From Diphasiastrum complanatum (lineage: Eukaryota > Streptophyta > Lycopodiopsida > Lycopodiales > Lycopodiaceae): a stretch of DNA of 64,000 nt. Made by a program: the position numbers and the translations under genes. Within the stretch, counting starts at the first letter, position 1. Each line of letters begins with the position of its first letter. The notes under the pieces were generated by a model. That model was not told the origin of the DNA and searched no databases. It saw only the letters and a program-made list of their open reading frames with translations. Shown piece after piece: positions 1 through 11,389 of this stretch. Where the stretch lies: NCBI GenBank assembly GCA_029204225.1, contig CM055105.1:13312721-13376720 (forward strand), read 5' to 3'.

Positions 1-814
1 TCAAAGATACATTCACAATATGTTAATCAGATATAATCTGATGAATTGCAAGCTAGCTCAATCAGCAATAGATCCAAGACTCAAATTGTCGAAGGACCAA
101 TGTCCTCAGACAGTTGAAGAGAAGGAACAGATGTGTGAGTTCCTTATAACTCGATAATAGGATCTCTTATGTACACAATGATCAATTTTTGTAGTCAATT
201 TCTTATACCAGTTTATGACTAATCTTGGCCTTACACATTGGAAAGCTCTTATCAGAGTTATGAGATACATTCGAGCTACTATGGACTTATGCATTTGTTA
301 TGGAGTAGTCGACAACAACGACAAACTCAATATTCTCAGTGGTTATTCAGATGCAAGTTGGCCAAGAGATGTAGACACTCATAAATCCACATCTGGATTT
401 ACGTTCTTCCTCAACAACGGTTGTCTTTCATGGAACAGTCGCAAGCAAACTTTGATAGCTCTATGTTCTACTGAATCAGAGTATATCATAGCCTCTCAAG
501 CTATAAAATAAGTAATATGGTTGAGAAACTTACTTTCAGATGTTTATTTGAAACAATATGTTCCGACAATTTGATTTTGTGATAATCAAAGTGCTATTAC
601 TTTATCAGCCAACCCTAGATTTCATTCTAGGAGTAAGGACATTAAAATTAAGTATCACTATGTCTGAAGAAAAGTTCTCGACAAAGAGGTGTACTACTAT
701 CGAACGCAAGACATGACAACTAATATTTTTACTAAGGCACTAAGCTTGGATGCACACAAAAGATTTTGTGCAGATTTAAGTTTGAAAGTCAAGGCATTCA
801 TGGATTCAGATTAA
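1..814 (+). pseudogene. Ty1/copia pol 3' end (RT tail and RNase H), decayed
   Basis: The plus strand encodes the C-terminal end of a copia polyprotein. The clearest stretch is 215-511, which carries the RNase H signature YSDASW (around residue 44 of that reading frame), then a serine/threonine-rich SGF segment and the STESEY motif. Beyond a TAA at about 509 the same protein continues with CDNQSA, FHSRSKDIKIKYH and TKAL, the usual RNase H end. Stops at about 509, 573 and 665 and a frame change near 170 show it is dead. The rest of the element lies left of the window. An LTR follows directly, so this is the 3' end of an inserted retrotransposon and not a host gene. Confidence 0.9.
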
Positions 815-821
815 GGGGGAG

Positions 822-1342
822 TGTTGGATTATTCTACTATGAAGAGTGATTCATCCGAATAATTGATCTGTAATTTACATCCATCTCATTTATTCAGTTC
901 TGCAGTTTTATACGTCTTTCTACATAGTCTGCAAAAATACTCAGAAATCGCTCAACAGGTGGCACCGACATATTGGAGCAACTTCGACGACATCGACATA
1001 TCAGAACAATTTAGACGACTTATCGAAGACGTTGAAGTCGGACAGTTACTGTTTCCACTTGTTATGTTGCAAGAAAATTTTCGAAAAGGCCTTACTGGAT
1101 GGATGACCGCGCATTATGGCTAGCTGTCAATTGCGACCTATGACCTACGACCTACGACCTACGATCTAATTAAGCTGACCTAATTGGATAAGCTTAAAAT
1201 GCTTTAGTATAAATAGTTGATCATTATAGAAGAACAAATATACAAAGCAGAGTAAATCAGAGAAGGACTCATAGAGTTCTATTAAGTGTTTTGTTTTGAG
1301 TATTACTAGCGCTTACTGCTTATCAGCGAAAGTGCATCAAAC
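822..1342 (+). repeat. 3' LTR of the copia element at the window start
   Basis: A polypurine tract (aagggggag, 813-821) lies just after the pol end and the LTR starts TGTTGG at 822. A TATA-like tataaata lies near 1208. The proposed end, ...CAAACA at 1342, is an inference from the TG...CA rule, since the partner LTR and the left target duplication are outside the window. The 5' boundary is firm; the 3' boundary could be off by tens of bases. Confidence 0.6.
1135..1169 (+). repeat. 7-bp tandem repeat (GACCTAC)x5
   Basis: Five heptamers in a row: gacctat, three gacctac, then gatctaa, with one more gaccta shortly after. The array lies inside the LTR, about 40-75 bp upstream of its TATA-like box, where LTR enhancer repeats are often found. 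A regulatory role is inference. Confidence 0.7.
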
Positions 1343-2359
1343 AGAATTATTAGTTGCTCAAAGATAATTTAGAGTACGCGATTTCATCCACTATTGTTTT
1401 GTGCTCATTATCAACTGACTTTGTACATGCTACTTATTGAATCAATCCATCTTCTTATGGTGTTTAGTATTATGTCAGAATATATGCATGCTTCCCTATA
1501 GTTATCAGTAACTGATAAATCTCTTATCATTTTGTTTGTTGCTGTAATATTCTTCACTCTGTAATTGTTTGGCTATGAAATCACTTTAGCGCTAATGAGT
1601 TCAAAGTTAGTTGCTAAAAAATTTAACGTGACGATTGTCATAATAGTTGCAGTTTGATAGGCATAGGCATGCATTGGTAAAAAGATCATTCTGCTGCGCT
1701 TGATAGTTCGTCTTTCATTTTTTGACTTAATCACTATCGATTCTTATTTCTTTCTTCCAACATGGCTGAGCTTATGTTCAGCTTTTCATCGATACATATG
1801 GAGTTCTAGGATCTTATTTTGGCCTGTCCTCAACAATCATAGCACCATATTATTCCATTTATTGGGTATCCCATGCTACAAATCCAAGAAATCAGCCTAA
1901 GTATAGAAAAAGAGGACAACAGACAGGCCAATAACAAGATATAATTTAGCTCATTGCATAGATATCAATTGCACCAGGATGTTATGCGGTTTGTATACAA
2001 GATAAGAATGGGGGATAGACATAATCATTGATCGACTAAGAAAACAGTATTTTCTCTGTTATCAATGCCATTCAAAAGCCTAACACCTGAAAGAGGAACC
2101 AGGTAGTGCACCACGTCATTAATCAGAATAAGAGATCATTTGACCCATTATTATCAGCTACCTGAAAGCTCATTCCCTCAAGAAAATGTTTGGAAACTAT
2201 CAAAGGACAACCATGTACCTCAAGGATTAATAACCAAAAATGTTACCTCCCAAGGAAATTTTAACTCAAAGTCTCGACTGAGAGAGCAGGGAAAGGGTCC
2301 ACAATAGAAGAGGCGATCAAATTAGCATAAACGATAACACTGAAAAAAGAAGATAAGTT
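1343..2359. other. No recognisable gene (about 1 kb)
   Basis: AT-rich sequence between the copia LTR and the DHDPS exon. Only short, unconvincing open frames are present (for example 1700-1900 plus). The part next to 2360 probably includes the 3' untranslated region of the DHDPS transcript. Confidence 0.5.
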
Positions 2360-3287
2360 TCAATAACGACCAATTAAGAGAAATTTGTCATCCTCCAACA
2401 CCTGAACATCCTGATCCCCAACAAAGTGCTCCCGACCAATGTTTCTTACAATCTCAACAAACACCTGCCTCTTCTCAAGTCCAAGAGGGACATACGGCAA
2501 GCGGAAGACCGGTCGAATATACCCAAGCTGTGCTAAAGCTGTGTTGAGCCCAATAGGGTTGGGCTCCGTAAAAAGCCATTCAAATAAAGGAAGCAGTATT
2601 TTATTAAGGTGCTGATTTTTCCCTTTGAAGAGCAGTTTATGCATCAAATGAGGAACCAAATTACTGGTCACAGAAATGACTCCCTGAGCTCCATGATCCC
2701 ATCTTGCATCATGGCATTCATCATCGTTCCCACTCCAAACAGAAATACCTTGGCCAGTATATTCTTTGACACGCTCATTTCCCATGCATTCTTTCACACC
2801 AACAAAATTCGGACTCTCAACAAGCTTCTCTATAACATGTGGGGGAATATCTTGACCTGTTCGTCCTGGCACATTGTAAACAATTGTAGGCCCCATTGAA
2901 AGAACACTTTTCAGATGCACGAGAAGACCATCGAAGGAAGTTTTCCCATAGTAAGGATTTATATGAAGGGCAGCATGCATGCCAACAGCAAAACCCTGCT
3001 CAGTAGCGTGAATTGCTTCCCTTGTTGAGTTACTTCCAGTATTTCCAATCACTTTAATTCTGTCACCAAAGCAGTTCACTGTGTGTGCAATAAGCATGAT
3101 GTGCTCATCCCAGCTCATGAGCTGTCCCTCTCCAGTTGTACCTCCAACAATCAGCCCTTCAACACCTCCCTCAATCTGCAAATGAACCAGTGAATCATAG
3201 GCTTCCAAGTCAAAACGACCATCTGGAAGGTACGGTGTTTTAATGGCTGTAACCAACCTCAGCTTTTTTATTTCATCAGCAGGGATC
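2360..3287 (-). CDS. dapA: 4-hydroxy-tetrahydrodipicolinate synthase (DHDPS), C-terminal exon
   Basis: DHDPS condenses pyruvate with aspartate semialdehyde, the first committed step of plastid lysine synthesis, and is feedback-inhibited by lysine. About 306 codons form one open exon ending in ...GRY-stop. Visible family motifs include [19 protein letters not shown] (substrate loop), GNTGSNST, the catalytic Tyr in [13 protein letters not shown], the Schiff-base Lys in [19 protein letters not shown] and [11 protein letters not shown]. The coding frame runs upstream of the first ATG-like codon through [14 protein letters not shown] to a likely 3' splice site (ctgcag, 3288-3293), so this is an internal-to-terminal exon. 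The 5' exon, which should carry the transit peptide, was not found. The barrel itself is complete with no stop or frameshift, so the gene is probably functional if its first exon exists further right. Confidence 0.93.
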
Positions 3288-3734
3288 CTGCAGATTAGAC
3301 AGGTTCAAATTGGATTAGCTGCCGCTATCATCACAAGCAGGCAAGTGATAGCTGAAATGCAAATGGAAGCACACTAAACAGCTAAAGAACAGAAACTCTC
3401 AAAGAAATTTTATTCGAGCTCATTGACTCCTGAAATGGCCACATGCTTTTCATCATTGAGACACAACAGATTTTCTCTCGTTGCATCCTTCGGTAATTAA
3501 ACTTAGATTCTTGCAACATGACTGGTTGAGAACATGTGTGAAATACATTGTAATTACATTTGAACGTTTAGAATCTAGATTACTACAATAGTACATAATG
3601 GTGCGAGAATATTTACCAAATAGCATCATGACTTCTGATGGTACAATTGGCCACGACATTGATACTGCACATGTGAATGACAACACAATGAACTTTCAAC
3701 CCTGTATTATTCTGACATACAAGTGACTCTCAAA
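3288..3734 (-). other. Probable DHDPS intron; no coding exon recognised
   Basis: This stretch lies upstream (on the minus strand) of the 3' splice site of the DHDPS exon. I looked for an exon ending in an AAC-AG type codon split that would continue into the IPADEIKK stretch and did not find one. The short minus-strand open frame at 3453-3686 has no similarity I recognise. Confidence 0.4.
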
Positions 3735-4165
3735 GAGACATGCAGCTTCACATGCTCTTTTAGTGTTCTACTATAGATCAAGATATGATCTAGAAAAACT
3801 ACGACAGACTTTCCTAAAAAAGGGCAAAAAAGATCATTCATCAGTTGTTGGAAAGTAGCTGGAGCATCAGTCAAACCAAAAGGTAAGACTAAGAACTCAT
3901 TATGGCCAAACTGTGTTCTGAAAACGATCTTGGAATTGTCATCTGGATGTATTCGTATCTAATAATATCATGTTTGAAGATCAATTTTTGTGAGTAATTT
4001 CGCTCACTTAACTGATCTATGAGATCATCCATTTTACGAAGCGAGTACTTATTTTTAATGGTAAACTTATTTAGACCTTTGTTATCCCATGTTTCTTATT
4101 CTTAAGTAGAACGGGTGCTCCCCATGGTAATTCACCTGGCCTAATCCCCCTTCTTCCTTCTGACT
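3735..4165 (-). pseudogene. Ty3/gypsy reverse transcriptase relic
   Basis: Read on the minus strand with frame changes, this encodes the order expected for gypsy RT: GAPVLLKNK (usual APVLFVKKKDG), LNKF-like TIKNKYSLRKMDDLIDQL, an IRIHPDD piece, then the diagnostic FGLTDAPATFQQLMND and VVFLDHILIYS (usual VFLDDILIYS, so the second catalytic Asp is His here). It has several stops and shifts. No LTR or integrase of the same element was recognised. It may be a fragment that inserted in the DHDPS intron or upstream region. Confidence 0.85.
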
Positions 4166-4169
4166 AAAG

Positions 4170-5090
4170 CTATATGGTTGTCGGAGAATGGGGGGGCCTA
4201 CTGAGCATTTATTCTATCTTATGATCCACAAACAAAGCGCGTAGTAAACCGTAAGGAAGTTGCTTATGAAAAACATTAATAAATTCTTGTTATTAATCTT
4301 GCATAATTTGTTTGCTCTTGATGGGAATTTTCGGTGTTACAATCATAAAACACATTCACATCAAATTCATTAGCAAAATCATAAGAATCAAGATTTTAAA
4401 ACAAGATGAAACAATCCAAACGGGGGGGGGCCATTCTTGATTTATGGTTAAAATTATGATTTTCATTTAACAAAGTCAGCCGCTACACTTGTTTTTATGA
4501 GCATAACTTAAAAGAAATTAAACTATGTGGTTTAACCAAACTGTGAAAAATATTTGGTTTCTTTTTCTTTTTTTCAAATTTCGGAAGTTATTAGACCATG
4601 TGAAATACAGTACTGAAATTTGTTAAAACATCGTCTTGATTAGATTGTACTAATAAATTTTGCTTTCGTCTAATAAACTGTAGGAATGTGCACATGATAG
4701 ACAAATAGCCCTAGTTGAATTACTAAGTTCCTTTTAACTGTGAAAGGTGTTTATGGATATAAACCCAAGTGGTATTCTGTCGAAACACGATTAACTAGAG
4801 AGCCATGTGTGTTTCGAGTGAAGAATGGGTGTCCACAGAGGTGTACCGGCGTTTCAGGAATGGTAGTTTGGGCATCCTAGGACTAGAGACACATGTTTCA
4901 AAATTCATGGAACTCTTGAATTAGAAGCTATTTTTGATTAAAAGTCACCTGATGGCAACCCATTGGTGGGTTTGTTGGCGACTACCAAAAATATGGTTAG
5001 AGTACACGTGAATGTTATTATCTATTTGCTAAGAGATTTGCTACTACCATAAAACCCCTTAAAGGTCAAACGGCCCTGATTAAAAACTGT
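4170..5090. other. No recognisable gene (about 0.9 kb)
   Basis: AT-rich sequence with no open frame of note and no repeat I can place. It could contain more of the decayed gypsy or LINE relics on either side. Confidence 0.4.
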
Positions 5091-5094
5091 GCAT

Positions 5095-5290
5095 GGAAAA
5101 AAGAAACAAAGAAAAGCTTTTGTATTCTTGGCAAGGTAGAGACTAAGCAACACTTCATTTGCAGATGCCCTATATACGACAAGATTAGTGGAAGGTAACA
5201 TCGCCTCTTCAAAGAACCACCACCAATTACCTCATGTTCACTTCATGCACATTTGGATCCACAATGTGTTGCTCTTATGCTATGAGAGAT
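5095..5290 (+). pseudogene. LINE C-terminal zinc-knuckle (zf-RVT) relic
   Basis: The plus strand reads CILGKVETKQHFICRCPIYD, then KISGR. This matches, piece for piece, the better-kept LINE C-terminus at 58950-59050 (CQLCSLDEVESEEHFIFRCP, then VYYEIRGRY). The C...H...C arrangement is the zinc-binding module after the reverse transcriptase in plant LINEs. A stop follows ISGR, and the first cysteine pair is partly lost. It is a short 5'- and 3'-truncated fragment. Confidence 0.6.
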
Positions 5291-5467
5291 GCTTCTACTA
5301 TGGAGAGGCCTATGTCAGGCTTATCAGTAGAATCATCTCTTTCTTGTCAAAGAAAAAATGTCGAGCAGACTCAAAGTCAAATGATCATGTCAATACTCGA
5401 GATCAACATAGGGACCAAAGATAGTGCGTATGCAACGTCACACGACAGCCAATGTGACTTGACATAC

Positions 5468-5645
5468 TGTCATGTGCTGCATGTAATTAGCCCATGAGCT
5501 TACTAATGAATTGCCAAATATGGCCATGGAGCTAAAGTAGACTAGAGTTAGTAATAAGGTGGCTTTTCAACCTCGTTATATTTGTGAATAGCGCACTTGT
5601 AATAATGGTTGTAAGGCCCAAATTAGCCAAATAAGGTCCCAAAAG
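5468..5645 (+). repeat. Left LTR, truncated
   Basis: About 178 bp that match the start of the right LTR at 11390, beginning TGTCATGTGCTGC. Similarity stops near 5645, where the right LTR goes on for nearly 400 bp more. The left target duplication (catac) is intact, so the loss is internal: a deletion removed the rest of the LTR and the primer binding site. Confidence 0.88.
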
Positions 5646-5659
5646 TTCACTACGAGCCA

Positions 5660-6380
5660 ATGGACCAATTCTATGATCTTGATGAACTCAAAAGACGACA
5701 TCACCACGGTGCAGAACAACATTTCGATCATAATGTTGATTATGAGGCCTATGAAGATGCCTATGAAAGTGAAGAAATTGACAAAAATGAAGGATGTTCT
5801 CTCTATGCCATTACATGTATGATTGGTCCTTCTCTGATGGGTACATCATTTGCTGACACAAATGATTGTAAGGAGGGAAGGAATATTACTGCGACAAGTG
5901 GAGCGACAATTTCCGGTCCCTATGTAAATTTTGTGGGAAGTCTAACGCCATCTATCTTTCACAGAGACAAATCAATATCAGCAAAGCACCAATGGACAAG
6001 TGGATGAAGACCAATTTAAAAATCTAGATCAAGTCTTGTCCAACAACTGTAATGATCAGGACCAAGATCAAAATAAGGAGGTATACTATGAGCCGAGCAA
6101 ACTTCTACAACTGCAGTTAAATCATGGAGTTCAATCCGATTGCCGAGAATTATGCTCTACTCCACAAATCAGTGGTTATGACCATATTATTGATAATGAT
6201 CTATATGGAATGATTCCTGAACATGGATCAAGCGAGTGGTATAACACTGACGCAAAATTCAAATACCAATACAACAATGAGCTTTTTGATGATGAAATTG
6301 GTATTAACATTGCTTCAATGAAGTCAATAATGAGAGATCCATCCGAAGATCTGAAGCAAATTTGCACCGAGCTATTGTAG
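5660..6380 (+). pseudogene. Acidic protein of unknown function, one frameshift
   Basis: Two overlapping open frames (5660-6007 and 6000-6380) read as one protein of about 240 residues if a single frameshift near 5985 is allowed. The sequence is very acidic, rich in Asp, Glu, Asn and Tyr, and contains DPSEDLKQICTELL near its end. I see no catalytic motif, zinc knuckle, signal peptide or membrane segment. It follows the truncated left LTR in the same orientation as the LTRs, so it may be a captured host fragment or a remnant of the element's own gag-like gene. I do not recognise it. Confidence 0.4.
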
Positions 6381-6843
6381 GAAATAGAAGCCTAAGGATC
6401 CAGGATCTTAACTATTCAATCACACAAAGCATTCTCAAAAGAAAGAGAGAGATGGCTAGAAACCCTCTTGTAGAAACTCGTGGACAGCCAAGGAGAATAG
6501 TCAGTATTGCTTACAAAAGTGTCTCATACAAATGGGATGCACACATATATATAGTCCAAAAAGAATGCGTAATAATGAAGCATCAAGTTGAAGGGTGAGG
6601 ATTTGCATGCTCCATCCGAAGTAGGGAACCAACATAAACTCGGCAATAAGTCGAAACATGGACTTGTAATCCATCATAGGCTCCCACATCATTCGAAAAT
6701 ACTTCTTACCATAAGGACAATAAAAAAGAGTACCAAACTCTTTTGGCATCACATTCTCCCGAACCTTACCATCAATGACTTGCTCACATAGAATAGGCAA
6801 TGTACCAACATCATGATGAAGAGTAAGTGTAGAACCAAAAAAA

Positions 6844-7443
6844 TCAGCAAGAGGTACTGATTTTAAAGAGGCACATATGTGCCTTCCTTTCGTAGTAAAA
6901 TATTTCTTTGCTGTCCTGCAAAGTCTCCAATAGCCGACAAAGAACTGTTATGGGCTGTTCAACACTTTGCTGCCCAAAGTGTTCCCAACATGGACCATGT
7001 TGTCCATAATCTTCCGCAGACTGTTCCTGAAGCATAATGGACTGCTCATGATGTACAATGGGCTGTAAATGACCAAAAGAAGATGACTGAACTTGCTGTC
7101 CAACATCTTCATCATAAAAATTTAGCAAACTATCAAGAGATGCATCAACGATGGCGTCATCAAAGTTGTCCCTCGAAGAGGCATGGGACGACATAGAAGA
7201 TTTTTCAAATAATGAAAAATTCTCTCCAAACAAATGCTCACTCTTAACACTTTGAACAAAAGTACTAATTGACACATGTTTACTCCCTCCTCGATTAGTA
7301 CAAAAAGGTTCCAAAGAGTGCTTGAATTTTTTAGCCTTTGCTAAAACATCGAATTGAAAAGGTTTTGCATGAAACTTTTCACTAATGCATCCATGATATG
7401 CATTAACTTGCGGTGACTTGAAAAAAGAAAATTGTTTCAACAT
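6844..7443 (-). pseudogene. Rearranged copia pol piece (repeat of integrase-RT linker)
   Basis: A 199-residue open frame on the minus strand, directly after the main copia pol. Its C-terminal half (LQPIVHHEQ, then EHFGQQSVEQP, LLETLQDSKE) repeats, with divergence, the linker of the neighbouring pol (LQPIVHQEE, EHFGQQSVDKG, LLQTLQDSKV). An AKKFKHSLEPF-CTNRGG stretch looks like a worn copy of the integrase segment EKQFGHSLKIL-RTDRGG. It is therefore a second, shuffled copy of the integrase-to-linker region and not a new gene. Confidence 0.6.
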
Positions 7444-9114
7444 CTACTCAATGTATCGTTGTTGAGAGATGAAGATTCCAGCCCCATGTGGAAGATCAAC
7501 AAGAACCCAAGTGTGGTTCTTCATGAGTGAGTTGTACTCCTCTTGCATCGCATCCTCCCAACATTTTACTCCTCTGGTCTGCTCATGAAAAACAGGTTCT
7601 ACTGCACCATCCTCAATAGAAATAAGAGCAAAATCAGAAAAATCAGCAAATTCTACTGATTTAGTAGAGGCATGAGTCTTCCCTTCATAGAAATTATCCA
7701 CTTTGCTGTCCTGCAAAGTCTGCAACAACCATTTAGAGACTGGTTTGGGCTGTCCAACAGCCTTACCTTTGTCAACACTTTGCTGTCCAAAGTGTTCCGA
7801 ACTTGGACCTTGTTGTCCAATGTTTTCCGAACTTGAACCTTGCTGTCCAATGTCTTCAACAGGCTGCTGTTCACCATAAATAGGTTCTTCTTGATGAACT
7901 ATGGGCTGCAAAATTGAAGAAGTAGTGGGCTGTCCACTAGAAGTAGATGGCAGGCCCTTCTCTTCATGATTAGATGGCAAAACCAAATCTGGAAATATTT
8001 CAAGATATGCATCATGGGGGAAGTCCCCTTTCATGACATGAGTGGGCGCAACATCATAGGAGGTCTTTTCATCAAAATGAACATCACGACTTACTATGAT
8101 TTTATTAGTATCCATATTAAACAACCTATAGCCCTTGCTTTCGCTACTATAGCCAACAAATATGCATTTAACTCCTTCATCATCAAGCTTGATTCTTAGC
8201 TTATCGGGAATGAAAGCATAAGCCGTGCAACCAAAGATGCGTAAGTGAGAAACAGTAGGCTTCTTACCATACCAAACTTCATAAGGAGTTAATACCTTCA
8301 AGGCTTTAGTAGGACACCAATAACTAATATAAGCCGCCGCCCAAAACTTGTGAGGTAGGCCCTTTGCCTTGAGCATGCATCGAGCCATCTCCATAATAGT
8401 GCGATTCTTTCTTTCGGCAACACCATTTTGTTGAGGTGTGTAAGGGGTTGTCATTTGATGATGGATACCTTTGCTTTGAAGATAAGTACCAAACGTATTC
8501 TTTATATATTCCCCTCCTCGGTCGGTACGTAAGATCTTCAAAGAGTGCCCAAATTGTTTTTCTATCATTGCTAGAAAATCCTTAAAGCGTTGAAAAACTT
8601 CAGATTTTGCCTACATAGGATAAATCCATGTAAATCTTGAAAAGTCATCAATAAAAGTAACAAAGTACTTACACCTTCCAATGGATTCGGTCCTCATTGG
8701 ACCACATACATCACTATGAACCAAATCAAATTTGCCATCAACTCTAATAGTTCCATCAATTGGAAAAGCTTGCCTTTAAAATTTTCCAAGTATGCATCCT
8801 TCGCATACATGTCCTTCGGGATGCTCAATATTAGGAATGTCTTCAACCATATTGAATCTCTTCAACATCTTCAAGCTAGCAAAGTTGAGATGTCCAAACC
8901 TAGCATGCCATAATTCAGCCAACTCCAAAGAATGTGAACTTGATGCAACAAGATAAAAAGATGATGAAGCTCTTCGCTCATAGGTATCCATAAGGAACAA
9001 TCCACCACGTAATGTTCCCGAAGCAATGATCATAAGAGATCTCTTTGGGTCTTTGATAAGACATTTGTCTTCTTTGAATTCCACAACCAATCCTTGGTTC
9101 ATAATTGTAGACAC
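7444..9114 (-). pseudogene. Copia pol: pre-integrase, integrase core, start of RT
   Basis: 9114-8776 encodes the GAG-pre-integrase region (WHARFGHLNFASL, then CEGCILGKF). 8750-7444 encodes the integrase: HSDVCGPM (first catalytic Asp), RTDRGGEY (second Asp), PYTPQQNGVAERKNRT (Glu), then GYSSESKGYRLF and a Gln-rich linker. It ends in the first residues of RT (NHTWVLVDLPHGAG). There it jumps to IFISQQRYIE, a segment that normally lies some 200 residues later, so most of RT is deleted. A TAG near 8614 breaks the integrase. The orientation is opposite to the LTRs around it. Confidence 0.9.
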
Positions 9115-9131
9115 CGAAATGAGATTCTTTT

Positions 9132-10340
9132 TTATTTTTGGAACATAAAGTACATTACGAATGTACTCTCCTCACCATTGGGTAAGATAATGGGGATCAC
9201 TCCAATACCTTTGATAGGATAAGAGGTGTTATCAACACCTTGAACTTTGCTTTCATCATGCACTTTCACAAGCTTTGTGAAGACCTCTTTGTGATAAGTC
9301 ATATGACGTGTGGCACCGCTATCAATCACCCAATCAATAGATGAAAAAACAGCAACTTGTAAAGCTGAAGATGAGCTGTTTTCTGTTGAAAAACTAGCAA
9401 GATTTGAAGTGGCAAAAATTTCGTCTTGAGGAGAGATGAGATTATTAGTGACAAAAGCATAATCATTATTGAAAAGATTATCCTCCTTTCCAAATTGTTG
9501 TTCCAAAGTAATGATTGCGGTACTTGTATCGTTACCTTTCTCTTTTTCCCTCTTCCTACATTCTTTGATGTGATGCCCAAACTTTTTGCAATAGTGGCAC
9601 TTACCCTTCTTCTTGGAGCCTTGATCTTGAGCTTCCTTAGATTTTTGATCATCTTTGGAAGTTTTGAAAGAAGGCTTCCCTTTCCACTTGCCTTTGCCTT
9701 TGCCTTTTGCAAAGAAAGCTTGATCTTCTTGTTCACCAAAGTTGATCCTTGTTTGCTCTTCTTGAAGAAGTAAGCCAACAAGTTCGTCGAAGGAGATTTG
9801 CTGTGTAAGAATTAGAGAGTTGAGAGTAATAGATACAAATTGTGAGTTCTCAATCACCTCATCAATACTAAGAAGCTCCTCTCGAAGATCCTTGATCTTC
9901 GTCAAGTGGTTTGTAAGCAAATCACCTTCTTGCATCTTTAAGATAGAAAGTTGATTTCGAAGATATACCACTTTTGCCGCATTCTTTACTTGAAACATCT
10001 TGGCAAGAGTCTCCCAAGCACTTTTGGAAGTCTTGCATGATCTAATATGCGGAAGGATAGATCTCTTCACTGATAATGCAATGACGGAATGTGCTTGTGC
10101 ATCTTGTCGATCCCACTTCTTTTGCTCATCGGAAGACACCTCCGTTGATAATGAAGTAGTTGTTCTAGATGGTGTAATAGGTGCCAAGGTAGGCAGCCTC
10201 TCTTCGTCACCATTAACTACTTCCCACAAACCTTTAGCAATTAGAAGGTTCTTTATCATGTAACACCACAAGGAATAGTTTGTGCCATCCAGCCTATCTT
10301 CATTAAATAAAGAATCAATAGACTTCGATTCTTTAGCCAT
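9132..10340 (-). CDS. Copia gag and protease N-terminus
   Basis: A 402-codon frame starting MAKESKSIDSLF at 10340. It has the copia Gag opening (LDGTNYSLWCYMIKNLL), the UBN2-type capsid region, a lysine-rich stretch, one CCHC zinc knuckle (CHYCKKFGHHIKEC, about residue 248) and the protease active site WVIDSGATRHMT. Gag packages element RNA; the protease cuts the polyprotein. The frame is lost just after the protease: the usual LYVPKIKKNLISV continuation is present in another frame near 9140. Upstream, at about 10870-10890, a worn TTAGAGCC resembles a tRNA-Met primer site, but no matching LTR pair was found. Confidence 0.9.
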   Translation of the reverse strand: MAKESKSIDSLFNEDRLDGTNYSLWCYMIKNLLIAKGLWEVVNGDEERLPTLAPITPSRTTTSLSTEVSSDEQKKWDRQDAQAHSVIALSVKRSILPHIRSCKTSKSAWETLAKMFQVKNAAKVVYLRNQLSILKMQEGDLLTNHLTKIKDLREELLSIDEVIENSQFVSITLNSLILTQQISFDELVGLLLQEEQTRINFGEQEDQAFFAKGKGKGKWKGKPSFKTSKDDQKSKEAQDQGSKKKGKCHYCKKFGHHIKECRKREKEKGNDTSTAIITLEQQFGKEDNLFNNDYAFVTNNLISPQDEIFATSNLASFSTENSSSSALQVAVFSSIDWVIDSGATRHMTYHKEVFTKLVKVHDESKVQGVDNTSYPIKGIGVIPIILPNGEESTFVMYFMFQK

Positions 10341-11376
10341 AACAGAAAAATCAGCTTATAGTAGATAGGAAATAGACTACTCAAAGGGCAGCAACCTCAA
10401 AGCTGAAATTATGAGCACAATAGATTGCAATACTCCACATGCAATTTGCTCAACAAGTAATGAAATAGGTGGCTGATTTCTGCACAAAAAACAGAATGCT
10501 CACAAATAGGTAGACTTCGAATGAAGCCAAAACCAAAACCAGAAATTTGTGGCTAAAAAGAGTGCACACTATGTGCATATAGAGCTGATGGTAGCGCCCT
10601 ACTCCAAGCTCACCAACAGGGAAATTTCAGCAAGAAATGTGTCCAAAACACAGAAGTAAATCTGAAATTTTCAGCATGTAATTGAGTCAAGATCACATGC
10701 AATTGGTTTGAACATGGGCGCCCTACTGCTAGCTCTCAAATAGGTGAAGGTGCCTTGCAATTTCTTGCAAAAAAGCTATAAGAAGATGAACAGATTCTTC
10801 TCCTGCAAAAATCAACAGCTTGATGATTTTCTGCAACCTACACTGCATGGGATTTGATGAATCCGAATGTGGGATGCATGGCTCTAATAACTGCTCTGGA
10901 GCTAGAAATGGATACCACTACCCTACATCAAGGAGCGATGCATAAGGCTATAGCACCAGATGCAGGGACAAAAAAAAACGCATCAGAAATTGGATAGCCC
11001 ATCCAATCAAGGAAGATACTGAGGAAGAAGACTTTCGAATGTCTGTTGCTTGGATTCTGTCAACCCATGCACGACTAATGCAACTTGAGGCTTTCCTGTG
11101 TTTCATCAATCTCTTCTTCAGTGATCTTATCAAATCTATGGGATCAGTTGTAGATCAAAGGTTCTTTATGAAGAATTCTCGTTGCAACCTTGTTCTACGC
11201 TAATAAGCTGAGGCAGCAAAATCTGATGGTAGATGGCTATTGACAAGAATAATACAAGAAAAGATGTTTCTTACTCAAGCTGGCCAAATATTCTTCGACT
11301 ACCACCAAAGGATTCATGAAGCATGGCACTCAACAAAAGAGCTACATGGTCTTCATTTTTGAGGGCAAAAATGCTT
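10341..11376. other. Non-coding interior of the LTR element
   Basis: No convincing gene. It should contain the leader and possibly the remains of the 5' LTR of the antisense copia (10341 to roughly 10900) and then the 3' interior of the plus-strand element up to its polypurine tract at about 11377-11389. Confidence 0.5.
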
Positions 11377-11389
11377 AAAGTAGGGGGAG

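Noticed and set aside
2609-2899. Plus-strand open frame of 96 codons
   Set aside because: It is the antisense shadow of the DHDPS exon, whose minus-strand frame carries all catalytic motifs.
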